A DNA stretch of 64,000 nucleotides from Bacteroidales bacterium (GCA_004557825.1 SFFL01000010.1:1-64000), one strand, 5' to 3'; shown: positions 44,599 to 53,617, counted from the first letter of the stretch. The notes: generated by a model not told the origin, from the sequence alone. Program-made: numbers and translations.

Positions 44599-45510
44599 TC
44601 AGTTGGCGTTCTGGAAGGCCGTGGGCGACATTCCCGTGATATTCTTGAAATACTTCCCGAACGAACTCTGATTGGTGAAATTGAGCTCGTAGGCTATCTG
44701 CTGAACATTCTTACCGGAATAGCGGAGCAGATTTTTTGCTTCCTGTATCACATAAGAATCGATCCATTCGCCGGCCGATTTGCCGGTGGCTTCCTTGATT
44801 ATCAGCGACAGATACTTCGGCGAGATGAACATCTTGCCGGCGTAGAAACTTATGGCGCGCTCCGAACGGTGATTGTCGCGCACCAACCGCAGAAACTTCT
44901 GCACATAGGTGAGTTTGCGTGAATGGGTGCGCACCGACAGTTCCCTTTCCTGCGCCTCCTCGGCATAGGCCATAATCTGGTATCCGGCTGCCGACATCAG
45001 CGACCGGGCGATGTAGCGCGAATACGCATTCTCGTCGGAAGCGTTGTCGTGGAGCAGGTAGAAATAGCGCATCACCCGCTGCACCTTCTCCTCGTCGAGT
45101 TGGAGAATAGGACTGGAGGGGGCAAACAGCGAGGTATTCACGGCATTAAGGTCGATGTTGATGTCGTGAATAAACTTGTTGGAGAGGAACAGAAGGAAGG
45201 CCTCCTGCTCCTCGCCGCTCCATTCTATCAGTCGGAACATTGCGTCTGGCGGGATGAACAGCAGCGAGTTGGGCTTGATTATCACCTCGTCGAGGTTGAG
45301 AAGCATTTTTCCTTCACCTTTCACACCGATGCAGACAGCCACACCGTCGAAACGGCGTGCCAGCGGCGCGTCGAATTCCGGCGCCACGGAGGTGATGCGG
45401 GTGAGGATATAATCCTCGCCCAGGTGAATATAGTTATCGGCGACATCTTTCAGCGCCATAAGCTGTGAAAATTCAAGCTTCGACTGTGGGAATTTTGGAA
45501 TGTGTTTCAT
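44599..45510 (-). CDS. AraC-family transcriptional regulator
   Basis: A 303 aa protein with a cupin-like N-terminal sensing domain (residues about 30-150, GVKGEGKMLLNLDEVIIKPN) and a C-terminal double helix-turn-helix: MFISPKYLSLIIKEATGKSA and QQIAYELNFTNQSSFGKYFK, followed by MSPTAFQNAN. The ligand is unknown. Its ATG overlaps the stop of the upstream membrane-protein gene (ATGA), so the two are coupled and may be related functionally. Confidence 0.9.
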   Translation of the reverse strand: MKHIPKFPQSKLEFSQLMALKDVADNYIHLGEDYILTRITSVAPEFDAPLARRFDGVAVCIGVKGEGKMLLNLDEVIIKPNSLLFIPPDAMFRLIEWSGEEQEAFLLFLSNKFIHDINIDLNAVNTSLFAPSSPILQLDEEKVQRVMRYFYLLHDNASDENAYSRYIARSLMSAAGYQIMAYAEEAQERELSVRTHSRKLTYVQKFLRLVRDNHRSERAISFYAGKMFISPKYLSLIIKEATGKSAGEWIDSYVIQEAKNLLRYSGKNVQQIAYELNFTNQSSFGKYFKNITGMSPTAFQNAN

Positions 45511-46685
45511 ATATGTGATCTGTTTCGCGCGTTATGACGGCGGTCAGCGGCAATAAGGATAAATACGATTATGCCTCCTATAATAAATGTGAGCGTCTGT
45601 GCTCCCAGCAACGTGTTGCCGAAGGCGAGCGAGGCGGTGCGGAAGGCCTCGGCCGAAGATGCCGATGCCATCACTGCCGCCGGAGCAAACAGTTGCATAC
45701 CGAAAAGGACTGCGGTCTGATACGGACCAATGCCACCGTTGGAGGGGATACCCATCGAGATGGTCGACAGCATATAGCAGATGAATACCACCATAATGCC
45801 GTTCTCGGCTATGAGTCCGCGGGTGAAGGGGAAAGCGTAGAATGCCACCCACATCTGAGTGAAGTAGCAGGTCCACAGGATGGCCGTAAGCAGCAGCCAG
45901 CGCCCTTTGCCCTTCATCTTCACTATGGCGGCAAAACCGTCCCAAAGCCCCTTTACAAAGTTGCGCACCTTTCTGATGGGTCCGCTTTTGCCATATTTCA
46001 TCAATGCCCAGAAGCCCAGGCAGAGAGCGGCGCAAGCTGCCCAGAACCAAGGGGATGAGAGCAGCGAACTTATGGCGTTATAGGCCTGCGGATAAGCGGC
46101 CACAAACTTCACGAACGGCCCGGAGGCGAAGATGCAGGTGACGAGCGTGAGCAGCGCCACGGTGATGGTGTCGGCCATACGGTCGGCCACCATCGAGCCG
46201 AACACTTCCGAGAAGGGCGCATCCTGGCGGTAGGCGATATAGCCCGAGCGCCATACCTCGCCCAGACGCGGAAAGACGATATTGAATGCGTAGGTGCCGA
46301 AAATCGAGTAGAACAGGATGCGGAAGGGGGGATTCACGTCGATGGCCCGCAGCTGGATGCCCCAGCGCTGTGCCCTGACTATAATAGGAATGATCCCTAT
46401 CAGCACGCTCAACCCGATATACCGGAAATCGCAATCCTCGCGGATGATACGCATCATCTCGGCCATATCCACGTTACGGAACAGCATCACGCACAAGGCC
46501 ACACTGATGGCCAGGGGCACACCAAACTTCAGCAGTTTGCCCCAGAGGGAGCCTCCGCCAAGCGGCGACGATTTCGCAGCGGCGTTATTCTTATGGCTCG
46601 CGGCAGCGTCGTTGGTATGGCTTTCTGCAGCATCGTTCTTCCGGCTTGCTGCAGCGTCATTATTCCTATTGCTTACTTCAGACAT
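45507..46685 (-). CDS. Lysylphosphatidylglycerol synthase-type transmembrane protein (UPF0104/AglD-like)
   Basis: The 392 aa protein has about eight transmembrane segments from residue 55 onward (FGVPLAISVALCVMLF, YIGLSVLIGIIPIIV and others). It carries the family signatures RAQRWGIQLRAI, GEVWRSGYIAYR and SMGIPSNGGIGPYQTAVLF. Members occur as the membrane half of MprF and as flippase-like proteins for glycolipids; no synthase domain is present here. The first 40 residues are four imperfect copies of a 9-residue unit of the type NDAAASHKN, which is odd for this family. It is coupled to the AraC regulator downstream. Confidence 0.85.
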   Translation of the reverse strand: MSEVSNRNNDAAASRKNDAAESHTNDAAASHKNNAAAKSSPLGGGSLWGKLLKFGVPLAISVALCVMLFRNVDMAEMMRIIREDCDFRYIGLSVLIGIIPIIVRAQRWGIQLRAIDVNPPFRILFYSIFGTYAFNIVFPRLGEVWRSGYIAYRQDAPFSEVFGSMVADRMADTITVALLTLVTCIFASGPFVKFVAAYPQAYNAISSLLSSPWFWAACAALCLGFWALMKYGKSGPIRKVRNFVKGLWDGFAAIVKMKGKGRWLLLTAILWTCYFTQMWVAFYAFPFTRGLIAENGIMVVFICYMLSTISMGIPSNGGIGPYQTAVLFGMQLFAPAAVMASASSAEAFRTASLAFGNTLLGAQTLTFIIGGIIVFILIAADRRHNARNRSHI

Positions 46686-46691
46686 CTTTTA

Positions 46692-47162
46692 TTACCTTTT
46701 TTGTGCGAAGAACTCTTTCATCAGCGCCGCACATTCATCGGCCAACACTCCGGCAGTCACCTCGGCTTTTGGGTGGAAGGGGCGCCGCGACGTGTACACC
46801 GAATATCCCCGCTTGGGGTCGGCCGCGCCATAAACAATCCTTCCCACCTGCGACCAGGCGATAGCTCCGGCACACATAAGGCACGGCTCTACTGTGACAT
46901 ACAGCGTGCAGTCGGGCAGATATTTGCCGCCGAGCATCTGCGCAGCTGCGGTAAGGGCCTGCATCTCGGCATGCGCCGTGACATCGCCCAGCCTCTCGGT
47001 GAGGTTGTGCCCGCGGCCTATGATCCGGCCGTCGGCCACCACAACAGCGCCGATAGGCACCTCACCGGCGCGGCCGGCCCCGCGGGCCTCAACCAGCGCC
47101 GCAGCCATAAATCCTTCATCGGATAATGCCTGCAATGACAAGGATGCTTCTTTTGAGTTCAT
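46692..47162 (-). CDS. tadA: tRNA-specific adenosine deaminase
   Basis: TadA converts A34 to inosine in tRNA-Arg(ACG). The 156 aa protein has the zinc and catalytic motifs HAEMQAL near residue 65 and PCLMCAGAI near residue 97, and VPIGAVVV upstream of them. I chose the ATG at 47162 rather than the TTG at 47171, because a TACCTTTG -7 element at 47176-47169 overlaps the latter and would start transcription almost at the ATG. Six bases separate its stop from the next gene. Confidence 0.93.
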   Translation of the reverse strand: MNSKEASLSLQALSDEGFMAAALVEARGAGRAGEVPIGAVVVADGRIIGRGHNLTERLGDVTAHAEMQALTAAAQMLGGKYLPDCTLYVTVEPCLMCAGAIAWSQVGRIVYGAADPKRGYSVYTSRRPFHPKAEVTAGVLADECAALMKEFFAQKR

Positions 47163-47168
47163 CTTCGG

Positions 47169-47176
47169 CAAAGGTA
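47169..47176 (-). promoter_or_regulatory. -7 element abutting the tadA start
   Basis: TACCTTTG on the minus strand matches TAnnTTTG. With the usual distance to the start site, the transcript would begin within a few bases of the ATG at 47162, that is, nearly leaderless. Confidence 0.45.
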
Positions 47177-47251
47177 CGAAATAATATGGATTTTGAGTAA
47201 AAATATTCCAAAATGCTTGTACATTTGAGCAAAAACTGCTAAATTCGGGGC

Positions 47252-49273
47252 ATGAAAAAATTAGCTATCTACCGCAATGACCCCTGGCTGGAACCTTATG
47301 CTCCCGCAATCGAAGGGCGCCACGCCGACGTGCTCCGTAAGGAGGCTGAACTTACCAGCGCGAGCGGCAATCTTAACGATTTTGCAAACGCACATAAATA
47401 TTTCGGGCTGCATCGCGTAAGCCCGCGCGGAGGATGGGTGTTCCGCGAATGGGCGCCCAATGCCACCTCCATCACTCTCATCGGCGACTTCTCCGGCTGG
47501 GAAGCGCTTCCCGAATATGCCCTCAAGCCTATCGGCGGTGGCGTATGGGAGCTGATGCTTCCCGCCAAAGTTCTGCGCCACGGCCAGTTATACAAAATGC
47601 GCGTAACCTGGCCCGGTGGCGGAGGCGACCGTATCCCCGCCTACGCCGACCGCGTGGTGCAGGACGAGAACACCAAGATTTTCTCGGCTCAGGTATGGGC
47701 GCCCGCAGCATATAAGTGGAAAGTCGACGGCTTCGTGCCCGACACCCGTCCGCTGCTGATTTATGAAGCTCACATCGGTATGGCTCAGCAGGAAGAGAAA
47801 GTGGGCAGCTACGTGGAATTCCGCGACAAGGTGCTCCCCCGCATCGCCGCCGACGGCTACAATGCCATCCAGCTTATGGCCATCCAGGAGCACCCCTACT
47901 ACGGGTCTTTCGGCTACCACGTATCCTCCTTCTTCGCTCCCTCATCGCGCTTCGGCACCCCCGAAGAGCTGAAAAGCCTTATCGACCGCGCCCACGAGCT
48001 TGGCATTGCCGTGATTATGGATATCGTGCACTCCCACGCCGTGAAGAATGAGAATGAGGGTCTGAGCCGCCTCGACGGGAACCGCGACCTCTATTTCTAT
48101 CCCGGTCAGAAAGGTGAGCATCCCGCCTGGGATTCGCTCTGCTTCGACTACGGCAAGAACGAGGTGCTGCACTTCCTGCTCTCCAACTGCAAATACTGGC
48201 TCGAAGAATTCCGATTCGACGGTTTCCGCTTCGACGGAGTGACTTCGATGCTCTATTACGACCACGGCCTGGGCAAGGCATTCGGCAGCTACGGCGACTA
48301 CTACGACGGCGGCCAGGACACCAACGCCATCACATATCTCACACTGGCCAACCTGCTCATTCATCAGGTCAACAGCCACGCCATCACCATCGCCGAGGAG
48401 ATGAGCGGTATGCCCGGCCTGGCCATCAAGTTCAAGGATGGCGGCATCGGCTTCGACTACCGTATGGCAATGGGCATCCCCGACTACTGGATCAAGACCC
48501 TCAAGGAGAAAAAGGATGAGGACTGGCACCCGACCTCGATTTTCTGGGAACTGACCAACCGCCGCAGCGATGAAAAGACTATCTCCTATGTGGAGAGTCA
48601 CGACCAGGCACTCGTAGGCGACAAGACGGTGATTTTCCGTCTGATCGACAAGGAGATGTACTGGCACATGAGCGTAGGCGACACCAACGGCGCCGTCACC
48701 CGCGGTATGGCTTTGCACAAGATGATCCGCCTCGTCACCCTGGCAACCATCAACGGCGGCTACCTCAACTTTATGGGCAATGAGTTCGGCCATCCCGAAT
48801 GGATTGACTTCCCGCGCGAAGGCAATGGCTGGAGCTACAAATATGCCCGCCGCCAGTGGGACCTTGTCGACCGCGAGGATCTGCAGTACAAACTCCTCAA
48901 CGCATTCGATAACGCTATGGTGGAACTTGTCTCAGGCATCAACAACTTCCAGGCGCTCCCCATCGAGCAGCTCTGGGCCAAGGACGATGACCAGGTGCTC
49001 GCCTTCAGCCGCGGCAACCTTATCTTTGTGTTCAACTTCTCGCCGTTCAAGTCGTTCAGCGACTACGGCATCCTCACCCCTCCGGGCAAATACAAGGTAG
49101 TGCTCTCCTCCGACTCCCCGCAGTTCGGCGGGTTCGGCAACATCGACGAGAGCGTGGAGCACTTCACCCAGCACGACGAGCTTTACAGCCCTCTGGGCAA
49201 GGAATGGCTCAAGCTATACCTGCCGGCCCGTTCGGCTCAGGTGCTCCGCATAGTGCGCTCCCGCAAGAAATAA
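47252..49273 (+). CDS. glgB: 1,4-alpha-glucan branching enzyme (GH13)
   Basis: GlgB introduces alpha-1,6 branches into glycogen. The 673 aa protein has an N-terminal CBM48 (FGLHRVSPRGGWVFREWAPN) and a GH13 barrel. FDGFRFDGVTSMLYYDHG carries the nucleophile Asp near residue 328, AEEMSGMPGL the acid Glu near residue 384, and VESHDQALVGD the transition-state Asp. The C-terminal beta domain ends PARSAQVLRIVRSRKK. The YYDHG form resembles eukaryotic-type branching enzymes, common in Bacteroidota. No other glycogen genes are adjacent. TAAATTCG 11 nt before the ATG is a weak promoter match. Confidence 0.95.
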   Translation: MKKLAIYRNDPWLEPYAPAIEGRHADVLRKEAELTSASGNLNDFANAHKYFGLHRVSPRGGWVFREWAPNATSITLIGDFSGWEALPEYALKPIGGGVWELMLPAKVLRHGQLYKMRVTWPGGGGDRIPAYADRVVQDENTKIFSAQVWAPAAYKWKVDGFVPDTRPLLIYEAHIGMAQQEEKVGSYVEFRDKVLPRIAADGYNAIQLMAIQEHPYYGSFGYHVSSFFAPSSRFGTPEELKSLIDRAHELGIAVIMDIVHSHAVKNENEGLSRLDGNRDLYFYPGQKGEHPAWDSLCFDYGKNEVLHFLLSNCKYWLEEFRFDGFRFDGVTSMLYYDHGLGKAFGSYGDYYDGGQDTNAITYLTLANLLIHQVNSHAITIAEEMSGMPGLAIKFKDGGIGFDYRMAMGIPDYWIKTLKEKKDEDWHPTSIFWELTNRRSDEKTISYVESHDQALVGDKTVIFRLIDKEMYWHMSVGDTNGAVTRGMALHKMIRLVTLATINGGYLNFMGNEFGHPEWIDFPREGNGWSYKYARRQWDLVDREDLQYKLLNAFDNAMVELVSGINNFQALPIEQLWAKDDDQVLAFSRGNLIFVFNFSPFKSFSDYGILTPPGKYKVVLSSDSPQFGGFGNIDESVEHFTQHDELYSPLGKEWLKLYLPARSAQVLRIVRSRKK

Positions 49274-49287
49274 ACCCGTCATACAAG

Positions 49288-50049
49288 ATGGACGACATAA
49301 AAGAAATACTTGACCGTGAAGTCCGGCGATTCAATTCGCCGGACTTCATTGACAAAGACCCGGTGCAGTTTCCCCGCCGTTTCGACCGCCTCACCGACAT
49401 CGAGCTGGTGTCGCTCTTGGCATCGACCGTGGCCTGGGGCAACCGCAAGATGATTTGCGCCAACATCGAGAAAATGCTCCGCCTTATGGAGTACCGGCCC
49501 ACGGAATATCTGCTCGACGGCGGATATGAGGAGCTGCCCGATATGAATATCCACCGCACCTTCTTTGCGCGCGACCTGCGCGCATATCTGCGCGGCCTCC
49601 ACTCAATCTACAAGCAGTACGGCTCGCTTCAGGAATTTGCCCGCGCTTCGCACATCGCACAGAGCGAGGCACCCGCCTGGGAACTTGCCGCCGCCATCAA
49701 CCGGCGCCTGGCCGAAGCCAATCCACCCGCCACCAACCTCTCGCGCTGCCTGCCGCAGAACCTGCGCACCACAGCGCTCAAGCGCCTCAATATGGCTCTG
49801 CGGTGGCTCGTGCGCACCGACGGCATCGTGGATATGGGCGTATGGGACGTCATAACCCCCGCCCAACTCTACATCCCCTTGGATGTACACGTTGGCGACA
49901 CCGCCCGTAATTTAGGCCTGATTACCCGCCGGGCCAACGACCGCCGCACCGTCGAAGACCTCACCTCCATCCTACGCACCTTCAACCCCACCGACCCCGT
50001 CATCTACGACTACGCCCTCTTCTCCCTCGGCCTTCCCCCTACCACCTGA
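49288..50049 (+). CDS. TIGR02757 family protein
   Basis: A 253 aa protein that matches the Bacteroidota TIGR02757 family of unknown function: FNSPDFIDKDPVQFPRRFDR, ASTVAWGNRKMICANIEKML and a C-terminal MGVWDVITPAQLYIPLDVHV. It has no signal peptide and is predicted cytoplasmic. I chose the ATG at 49288 (MDDIKEILDREV), 14 bp after the glgB stop; the frame is open further upstream inside glgB, but that part is not conserved-looking. The weak resemblance of its C-terminal half to helix-hairpin-helix DNA glycosylases has been noted for the family but is not proof of function. Confidence 0.85.
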   Translation: MDDIKEILDREVRRFNSPDFIDKDPVQFPRRFDRLTDIELVSLLASTVAWGNRKMICANIEKMLRLMEYRPTEYLLDGGYEELPDMNIHRTFFARDLRAYLRGLHSIYKQYGSLQEFARASHIAQSEAPAWELAAAINRRLAEANPPATNLSRCLPQNLRTTALKRLNMALRWLVRTDGIVDMGVWDVITPAQLYIPLDVHVGDTARNLGLITRRANDRRTVEDLTSILRTFNPTDPVIYDYALFSLGLPPTT

Positions 50050-50070
50050 CTCTGTCCTCTTCACCCTTTC

Positions 50071-50144
50071 CTCGCCCCCCTTCACACGCCCCTCATCCCT
50101 CTTAACCCTTTCCTCATCCATTTTAACTCGCCCCCCTTCACACG
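50071..50144. repeat. Imperfect tandem repeat, 56 bp period
   Basis: CTCGCCCCCCTTCACACG occurs exactly at 50071-50088 and 50127-50144. The sequence between them (CCTCATCCCTCTTAACCC and similar) is also shared in part with the sequence after the second copy. Confidence 0.75.
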
Positions 50145-50402
50145 TCCCTCATCCTTCTCTAAACTCAGTTTTTGTATAAATCGCGATTATATTCGCAAAA
50201 ATTTGTACCTACCCCCTCTTTAATCGCAATTTTTTGTATCGTATTCACCGACTTAACCACTATCAAATACTAACAACTTCGATCGCGCCCAACTTGTATG
50301 GTGTTGGCGTATGCGCCAATGTATGGGGCGTGTGCGCACAATGTATGGAGTCCTATGCGCACAATGCATAGGAGGGGGTTGTGTACACAAAATGTGGGAG
50401 CC

Positions 50403-50488
50403 GGCGTAGCTGGCCATAGAGTGTAGCCAGGTGGTGCAGCTGCGCGGAGCGCTGCAAACCCCAGGCTACACTGACAGCTGGCTACGCC
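50403..50488. repeat. Nested inverted repeat
   Basis: Outer arms GGCGTAGC (50403-50410) and GCTACGCC (50481-50488) and inner arms AGTGTAGCC (50420-50428) and GGCTACACT (50464-50472) can form a long interrupted hairpin. The tip contains GCAGCTGCGC and AGCGCTGC. Confidence 0.7.
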
Positions 50489-50628
50489 AGCCCCTACAAT
50501 ACGCTTCTCTAATCCCTTTAATGAGCGTCGTCACCCCCCACGATGCACCATTCGAGCACGTACACGGTGCTTGTGCAGATGGAACATCCAGTGGAGGTTG
50601 TGTCAAATCTTAAATTAACGTATTAACT

Positions 50629-50714
50629 TGTAGGAACGCGCCCCAGGTGCGTCCGCTTACATTCGTTGATAATCAACCGTTTATGCGCGGACGCACCTGG
50701 GGTGCGTCCCTACA
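50629..50714. repeat. Dispersed inverted repeat, copy 2
   Basis: The same layout as copy 1: a left half beginning TGTAGGAACGCG and a right half ending GGTGCGTCCCTACA. ATGATACGT follows 3 nt downstream of the right half in both copies (50717 and 3836). Confidence 0.8.
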
Positions 50715-50807
50715 GAATGATACGTCGTAAGCTATTTTAAAACAGCCCCACCACTCTGACCTCTGACTTAATAACCCTGATTTCACAACTTGCACCTCTG
50801 ACCTCTC

Positions 50808-51887
50808 TTACTCAAGGACCATATCGAATTGGTCGTAGGGGGCGGTGCGGTGAGCGAGATGCTTGGTGAGGGGTGAAATACCGAAGAGCGGGGAGTAGGT
50901 CTTCACTTTCACCGTCTTGCCGTCGGGGAGGAACTCAAGGATGCGCAGCCAGCCATCGCCGCCGTTGCCTTCCCATCCTCCGCCGAGAGTCTGGACGTTG
51001 AACATCATCTGATGCACTTTGCGTCCGGCCTCGTTTTTATCTACACGATAGGCAATGGAATCCTCATAATCACCCACCGTGCCCATGTGGCCGCAGAGCA
51101 CAAACAGAATATTCCCGGCGGGAGCAATCAGTTTATCCCACATCTCCTGGCCACCCGTCTGCGGGGTGATGTCGTATTCGGTATTGTTCACGTACGCGGC
51201 ATTGCGCTCCTGCAGCAGCGAGTGAGTCATCAGAATCACCTTGTAATCGCGATATTTATCGCTCTTGCATAAATTGAGCGCCCACGCGAGTACCTCCTCG
51301 CGGGGAGCAAACTCGGTGGTAATCAGCAGAATCTTGCCCCAGTGAGGAAGGTCGTAGGCAAACGCTGCATTCTCAATATCGAGCACACCCTGACGATTGG
51401 GGTATGAGCTAACAATGATGTCGCGCCACTTGTTGTTACGTTCGAAGGGGAAATAATCCGGCAAATGGGTCATACCGTTTTCGGCCCTTTGATAGCCGTA
51501 GTCGTGGTTGCCGCCCGAAATGAAGTAAGGCACACGGTTGTCGAGACGATCAAACGCACGCGACACCGACTCCCACATCTCGCGGCTGGTCTGATTGAGC
51601 ATATCGCGGTTCATCACGATATTTTCGTTCTGCTCAACCAAATCACCGGTGCAGAGCACACCCTTGATATTCAGATGGTCGACATTATCGGCAATCCACG
51701 CCGTACAAAGTTCAAAGAGAGGCTGGTTAATATCATATTTCTCATACCCCTGCGGGTCGCCGAGCACAATCATAGAAAATGATTCCGGATTCTCGAGATT
51801 CTGACGGTCGGCGCGATTCTGTGCGTTCGCCGTGACACATAGGCCGACAGCTACGGCCGCCACCGCGAACTTCATAAATACTTTCAT
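50808..51887 (-). CDS. Secreted calcineurin-like metallophosphoesterase
   Basis: The 359 aa protein has a signal peptide (FMKFAVAAVAVGLCVTANAQ). The metallophosphoesterase motifs follow: VLGDPQGYEKYD (GD block 1), VLCTGDLVEQNE (GDxxE-like), SGGNHDYGYQ (GNHD), LMTHSLLQE and CGHMG (GH). It probably acts in the periplasm or outside the cell on phosphate esters; the substrate is unknown. The N-terminal Gln after the AxA site suggests a normal Sec substrate. It stands alone between two repeat-rich intergenic regions. Confidence 0.9.
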   Translation of the reverse strand: MKVFMKFAVAAVAVGLCVTANAQNRADRQNLENPESFSMIVLGDPQGYEKYDINQPLFELCTAWIADNVDHLNIKGVLCTGDLVEQNENIVMNRDMLNQTSREMWESVSRAFDRLDNRVPYFISGGNHDYGYQRAENGMTHLPDYFPFERNNKWRDIIVSSYPNRQGVLDIENAAFAYDLPHWGKILLITTEFAPREEVLAWALNLCKSDKYRDYKVILMTHSLLQERNAAYVNNTEYDITPQTGGQEMWDKLIAPAGNILFVLCGHMGTVGDYEDSIAYRVDKNEAGRKVHQMMFNVQTLGGGWEGNGGDGWLRILEFLPDGKTVKVKTYSPLFGISPLTKHLAHRTAPYDQFDMVLE

Positions 51888-52041
51888 TTCAGATTGAGGT
51901 TATGTAGGTTATTAGTTTGCACAAAGTTAGGAAAAATCACCAAAAACGGCAAGGCAAATGTCCGGTAATGTATTGGAAATGTATCATCCCGGACGTCATT
52001 TTGTAGGGGTGTGTGTCAAATTTACGTAAACGGCACCATCC

Positions 52042-52066
52042 TGTAGGAACGCGCCCAGGTGCTTCC
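52042..52066. repeat. Dispersed inverted repeat, half copy 3
   Basis: TGTAGGAACGCGCCCAGGTG and the following bases match the left half of copy 2 with one base missing. TGTGTCAAAT lies 21-30 bp upstream of both copy 2 and copy 3 (50599 and 52012). The right half is absent. Confidence 0.65.
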
Positions 52067-52106
52067 ACGTAATCATCTAACACTCAGCGCATAGCGCTGC
52101 CACAAA

Positions 52107-52721
52107 TCAGAGGATGGGGTCGACGGAGCCTTCGCGGAGGATTTCGGGGGCGCGGGAATCGAGAAGCGAAATCACCGCCGATGGTTCGGTGCCACCTTCG
52201 CCGCCATCCACAATGGCATCCACAGCCCCCTCATAACGCATCGACAGCGATGTGGGCACCTGCAGGTCGCCCGGGTCGGCATCGTTCCACTCCACCGTGG
52301 TGGAGAGCAGCGGATTGCCAAGCTCCTGCGCTATGGCCACAGCTATTGCATTGTCGGGCACGCGCACACCCACCTCACGCCTCCCCTTGAAGGCCTTCGA
52401 CAGTTTCGATGACGCCGGGAGCACAAACGTGAACGGACCCGGCAGGTTGGCGCGCATAATCCGGAAGGCCTCGTTGTCGATCCGGGCATACTCGCTGGCC
52501 ATCGAAATGTTCTCGCACACAATCGACAGACGCTGCTTGGCCGGGTTAATTCCCTTCAGACGGCACACACGCTCCACAGCGCGGTTGTTCAGCGCATCGC
52601 AGCCGATAGCATAAATCGAATCGGTGGGGTAAATGATAATCTCGCCATCGCGCAGACGCTCCACTATCTCGTCGAGATAGCGGCGGTTAATGCTCGATGT
52701 ATATAACTTATAGCTTTGCAT
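52107..52721 (-). CDS. Sua5/YciO/YrdC family protein (threonylcarbamoyl-AMP synthase type)
   Basis: Members make threonylcarbamoyl-AMP for the t6A modification of tRNA. The 204 aa protein has the YrdC fold: LRDGEIIIYPTDSIYAIGCD near residue 23, RLKGINPAKQRLSIVCENIS with the conserved K-x-R-x(2) and S-x-N pattern in altered form, and VRVPDNAIAVAIAQELGNPL near residue 125. It resembles the YciO branch, whose role in t6A is less certain, so I give no gene symbol. tsaB, another t6A gene, lies 9 kb away. The SUI1 gene is 18 bp upstream. Confidence 0.9.
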   Translation of the reverse strand: MQSYKLYTSSINRRYLDEIVERLRDGEIIIYPTDSIYAIGCDALNNRAVERVCRLKGINPAKQRLSIVCENISMASEYARIDNEAFRIMRANLPGPFTFVLPASSKLSKAFKGRREVGVRVPDNAIAVAIAQELGNPLLSTTVEWNDADPGDLQVPTSLSMRYEGAVDAIVDGGEGGTEPSAVISLLDSRAPEILREGSVDPIL

Positions 52722-52739
52722 ATATCAAGTGCGGAATAT

Positions 52740-53078
52740 TCAGATAATCCGGCATTTAAGCCCCATAGAGGTGAGCGCCTGCTGCACCTGCTGGCGTTTG
52801 TCGCCCTGAATCAGGATCTCGCCGCCGCGCGATGAACCGCCCGTGCCGAGCCGCTGGCGCAACGTCCGGGCAATCTCAGCCACTTCGTCGTCGCTCACGG
52901 TAAATCCGGCGATAATCGTGGCCACCTTCCCCTTGCGCCCCTTCTTGTCGAGGATAATGTCGAGGCGCGCCTTTTCGCCCGACGGAGCCGCAGCAGCACT
53001 CCCGGCGGCAGCAGCCTCGGGAGCAGCGCCCTCGGGCAATGTCGATTTCAACGCTTCCAACGACGATTTCCAATCCAT
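52740..53078 (-). CDS. SUI1 / YciH family translation factor
   Basis: The 112 aa protein has an N-terminal Ala/Pro/Gly-rich linker (APEAAAAGSAAAAPSG) and a C-terminal SUI1 domain: RKGKVATIIAGFTVSDDEVA, then LRQRLGTGGSSRGGEILIQG and QQALTSMGLKCRII. Bacterial members are homologous to eIF1 and can affect start-codon discrimination in vitro; the physiological role is unclear. Confidence 0.93.
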   Translation of the reverse strand: MDWKSSLEALKSTLPEGAAPEAAAAGSAAAAPSGEKARLDIILDKKGRKGKVATIIAGFTVSDDEVAEIARTLRQRLGTGGSSRGGEILIQGDKRQQVQQALTSMGLKCRII

Positions 53079-53101
53079 ATATGCGCGTTTTTCAAAGAAT
53101 T

Positions 53102-53587
53102 TTATTTCACCGAATCGGGCACCACATAGAGCGAATCAGGCTCCTGCGCCTCCATAAGGTCGGGCCGACGGTCTATCGACGCACTCAGTCGGCGCAGCAT
53201 CTCGAAATGAGGCAAATCCTCGGGCGACAGCGACGCCGTGAACCCACGCATCGAGTCGGTGGAGAGTTTCCACGCCTGACGGAAGCACTGGGTGGCTTCG
53301 GCCACATTCTCATCATAATTTTCCGACTCCGACAGCTTCATATACACAATGGCCAGACGGCCAAGCTCGTCCTCGCTGAGCGTGGAGAAATGCTCCTCTA
53401 CAAGCTGACGGCAGATTTTTGCGGCGGCCTCCTGATGGTCGGAACGCACAGCCTCCTCGGCGTCGGTTACCGACGCATTGATTTCGGCCGACGACGGTTT
53501 GCCGCATCCCTGAGCCACAATCAGCCCGAGCATAGCGCACAGAGCCACTATAAAGAGATAGATATGATGAATTATTTTGTTAATCAT
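53102..53587 (-). CDS. Predicted lipoprotein of unknown function
   Basis: A 161 aa protein with a hydrophobic N-terminus (IYLFIVALCAMLGLIVAQGC) and a lipobox-like AQGC, so probably membrane-anchored. The rest is helical and acidic (AEEAVRSDHQEAAAKICRQL, LSEDELGRLAIVYMKLSESE) and looks like TPR-type helices. I recognise no family. It lies between the second lipoprotein and the SUI1 gene on the same strand, with gaps of about 30 and 23 bp. Confidence 0.8.
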   Translation of the reverse strand: MINKIIHHIYLFIVALCAMLGLIVAQGCGKPSSAEINASVTDAEEAVRSDHQEAAAKICRQLVEEHFSTLSEDELGRLAIVYMKLSESENYDENVAEATQCFRQAWKLSTDSMRGFTASLSPEDLPHFEMLRRLSASIDRRPDLMEAQEPDSLYVVPDSVK

Positions 53588-53617
53588 AAAGTATGGAATC
53601 TGCTGAATACTTACAGG

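Larger units (their letters stand above)
50050..50807. other. Repeat-rich intergenic region
   Basis: No gene is seen in 758 bp. In order it holds a 56 bp imperfect tandem repeat (50071-50144), an AT-rich stretch (50165-50280), short repeats of the form TGCGC(A)CAATG (50310-50375), a nested inverted repeat (50403-50488) and a complete copy of the dispersed inverted repeat (50629-50714). This is the densest repeat cluster of the window. Confidence 0.7.

Noticed and set aside
50050..50807. Possible CRISPR array
   Set aside because: The repeats differ in length and type and lack regular repeat-spacer alternation, and no cas genes are present.
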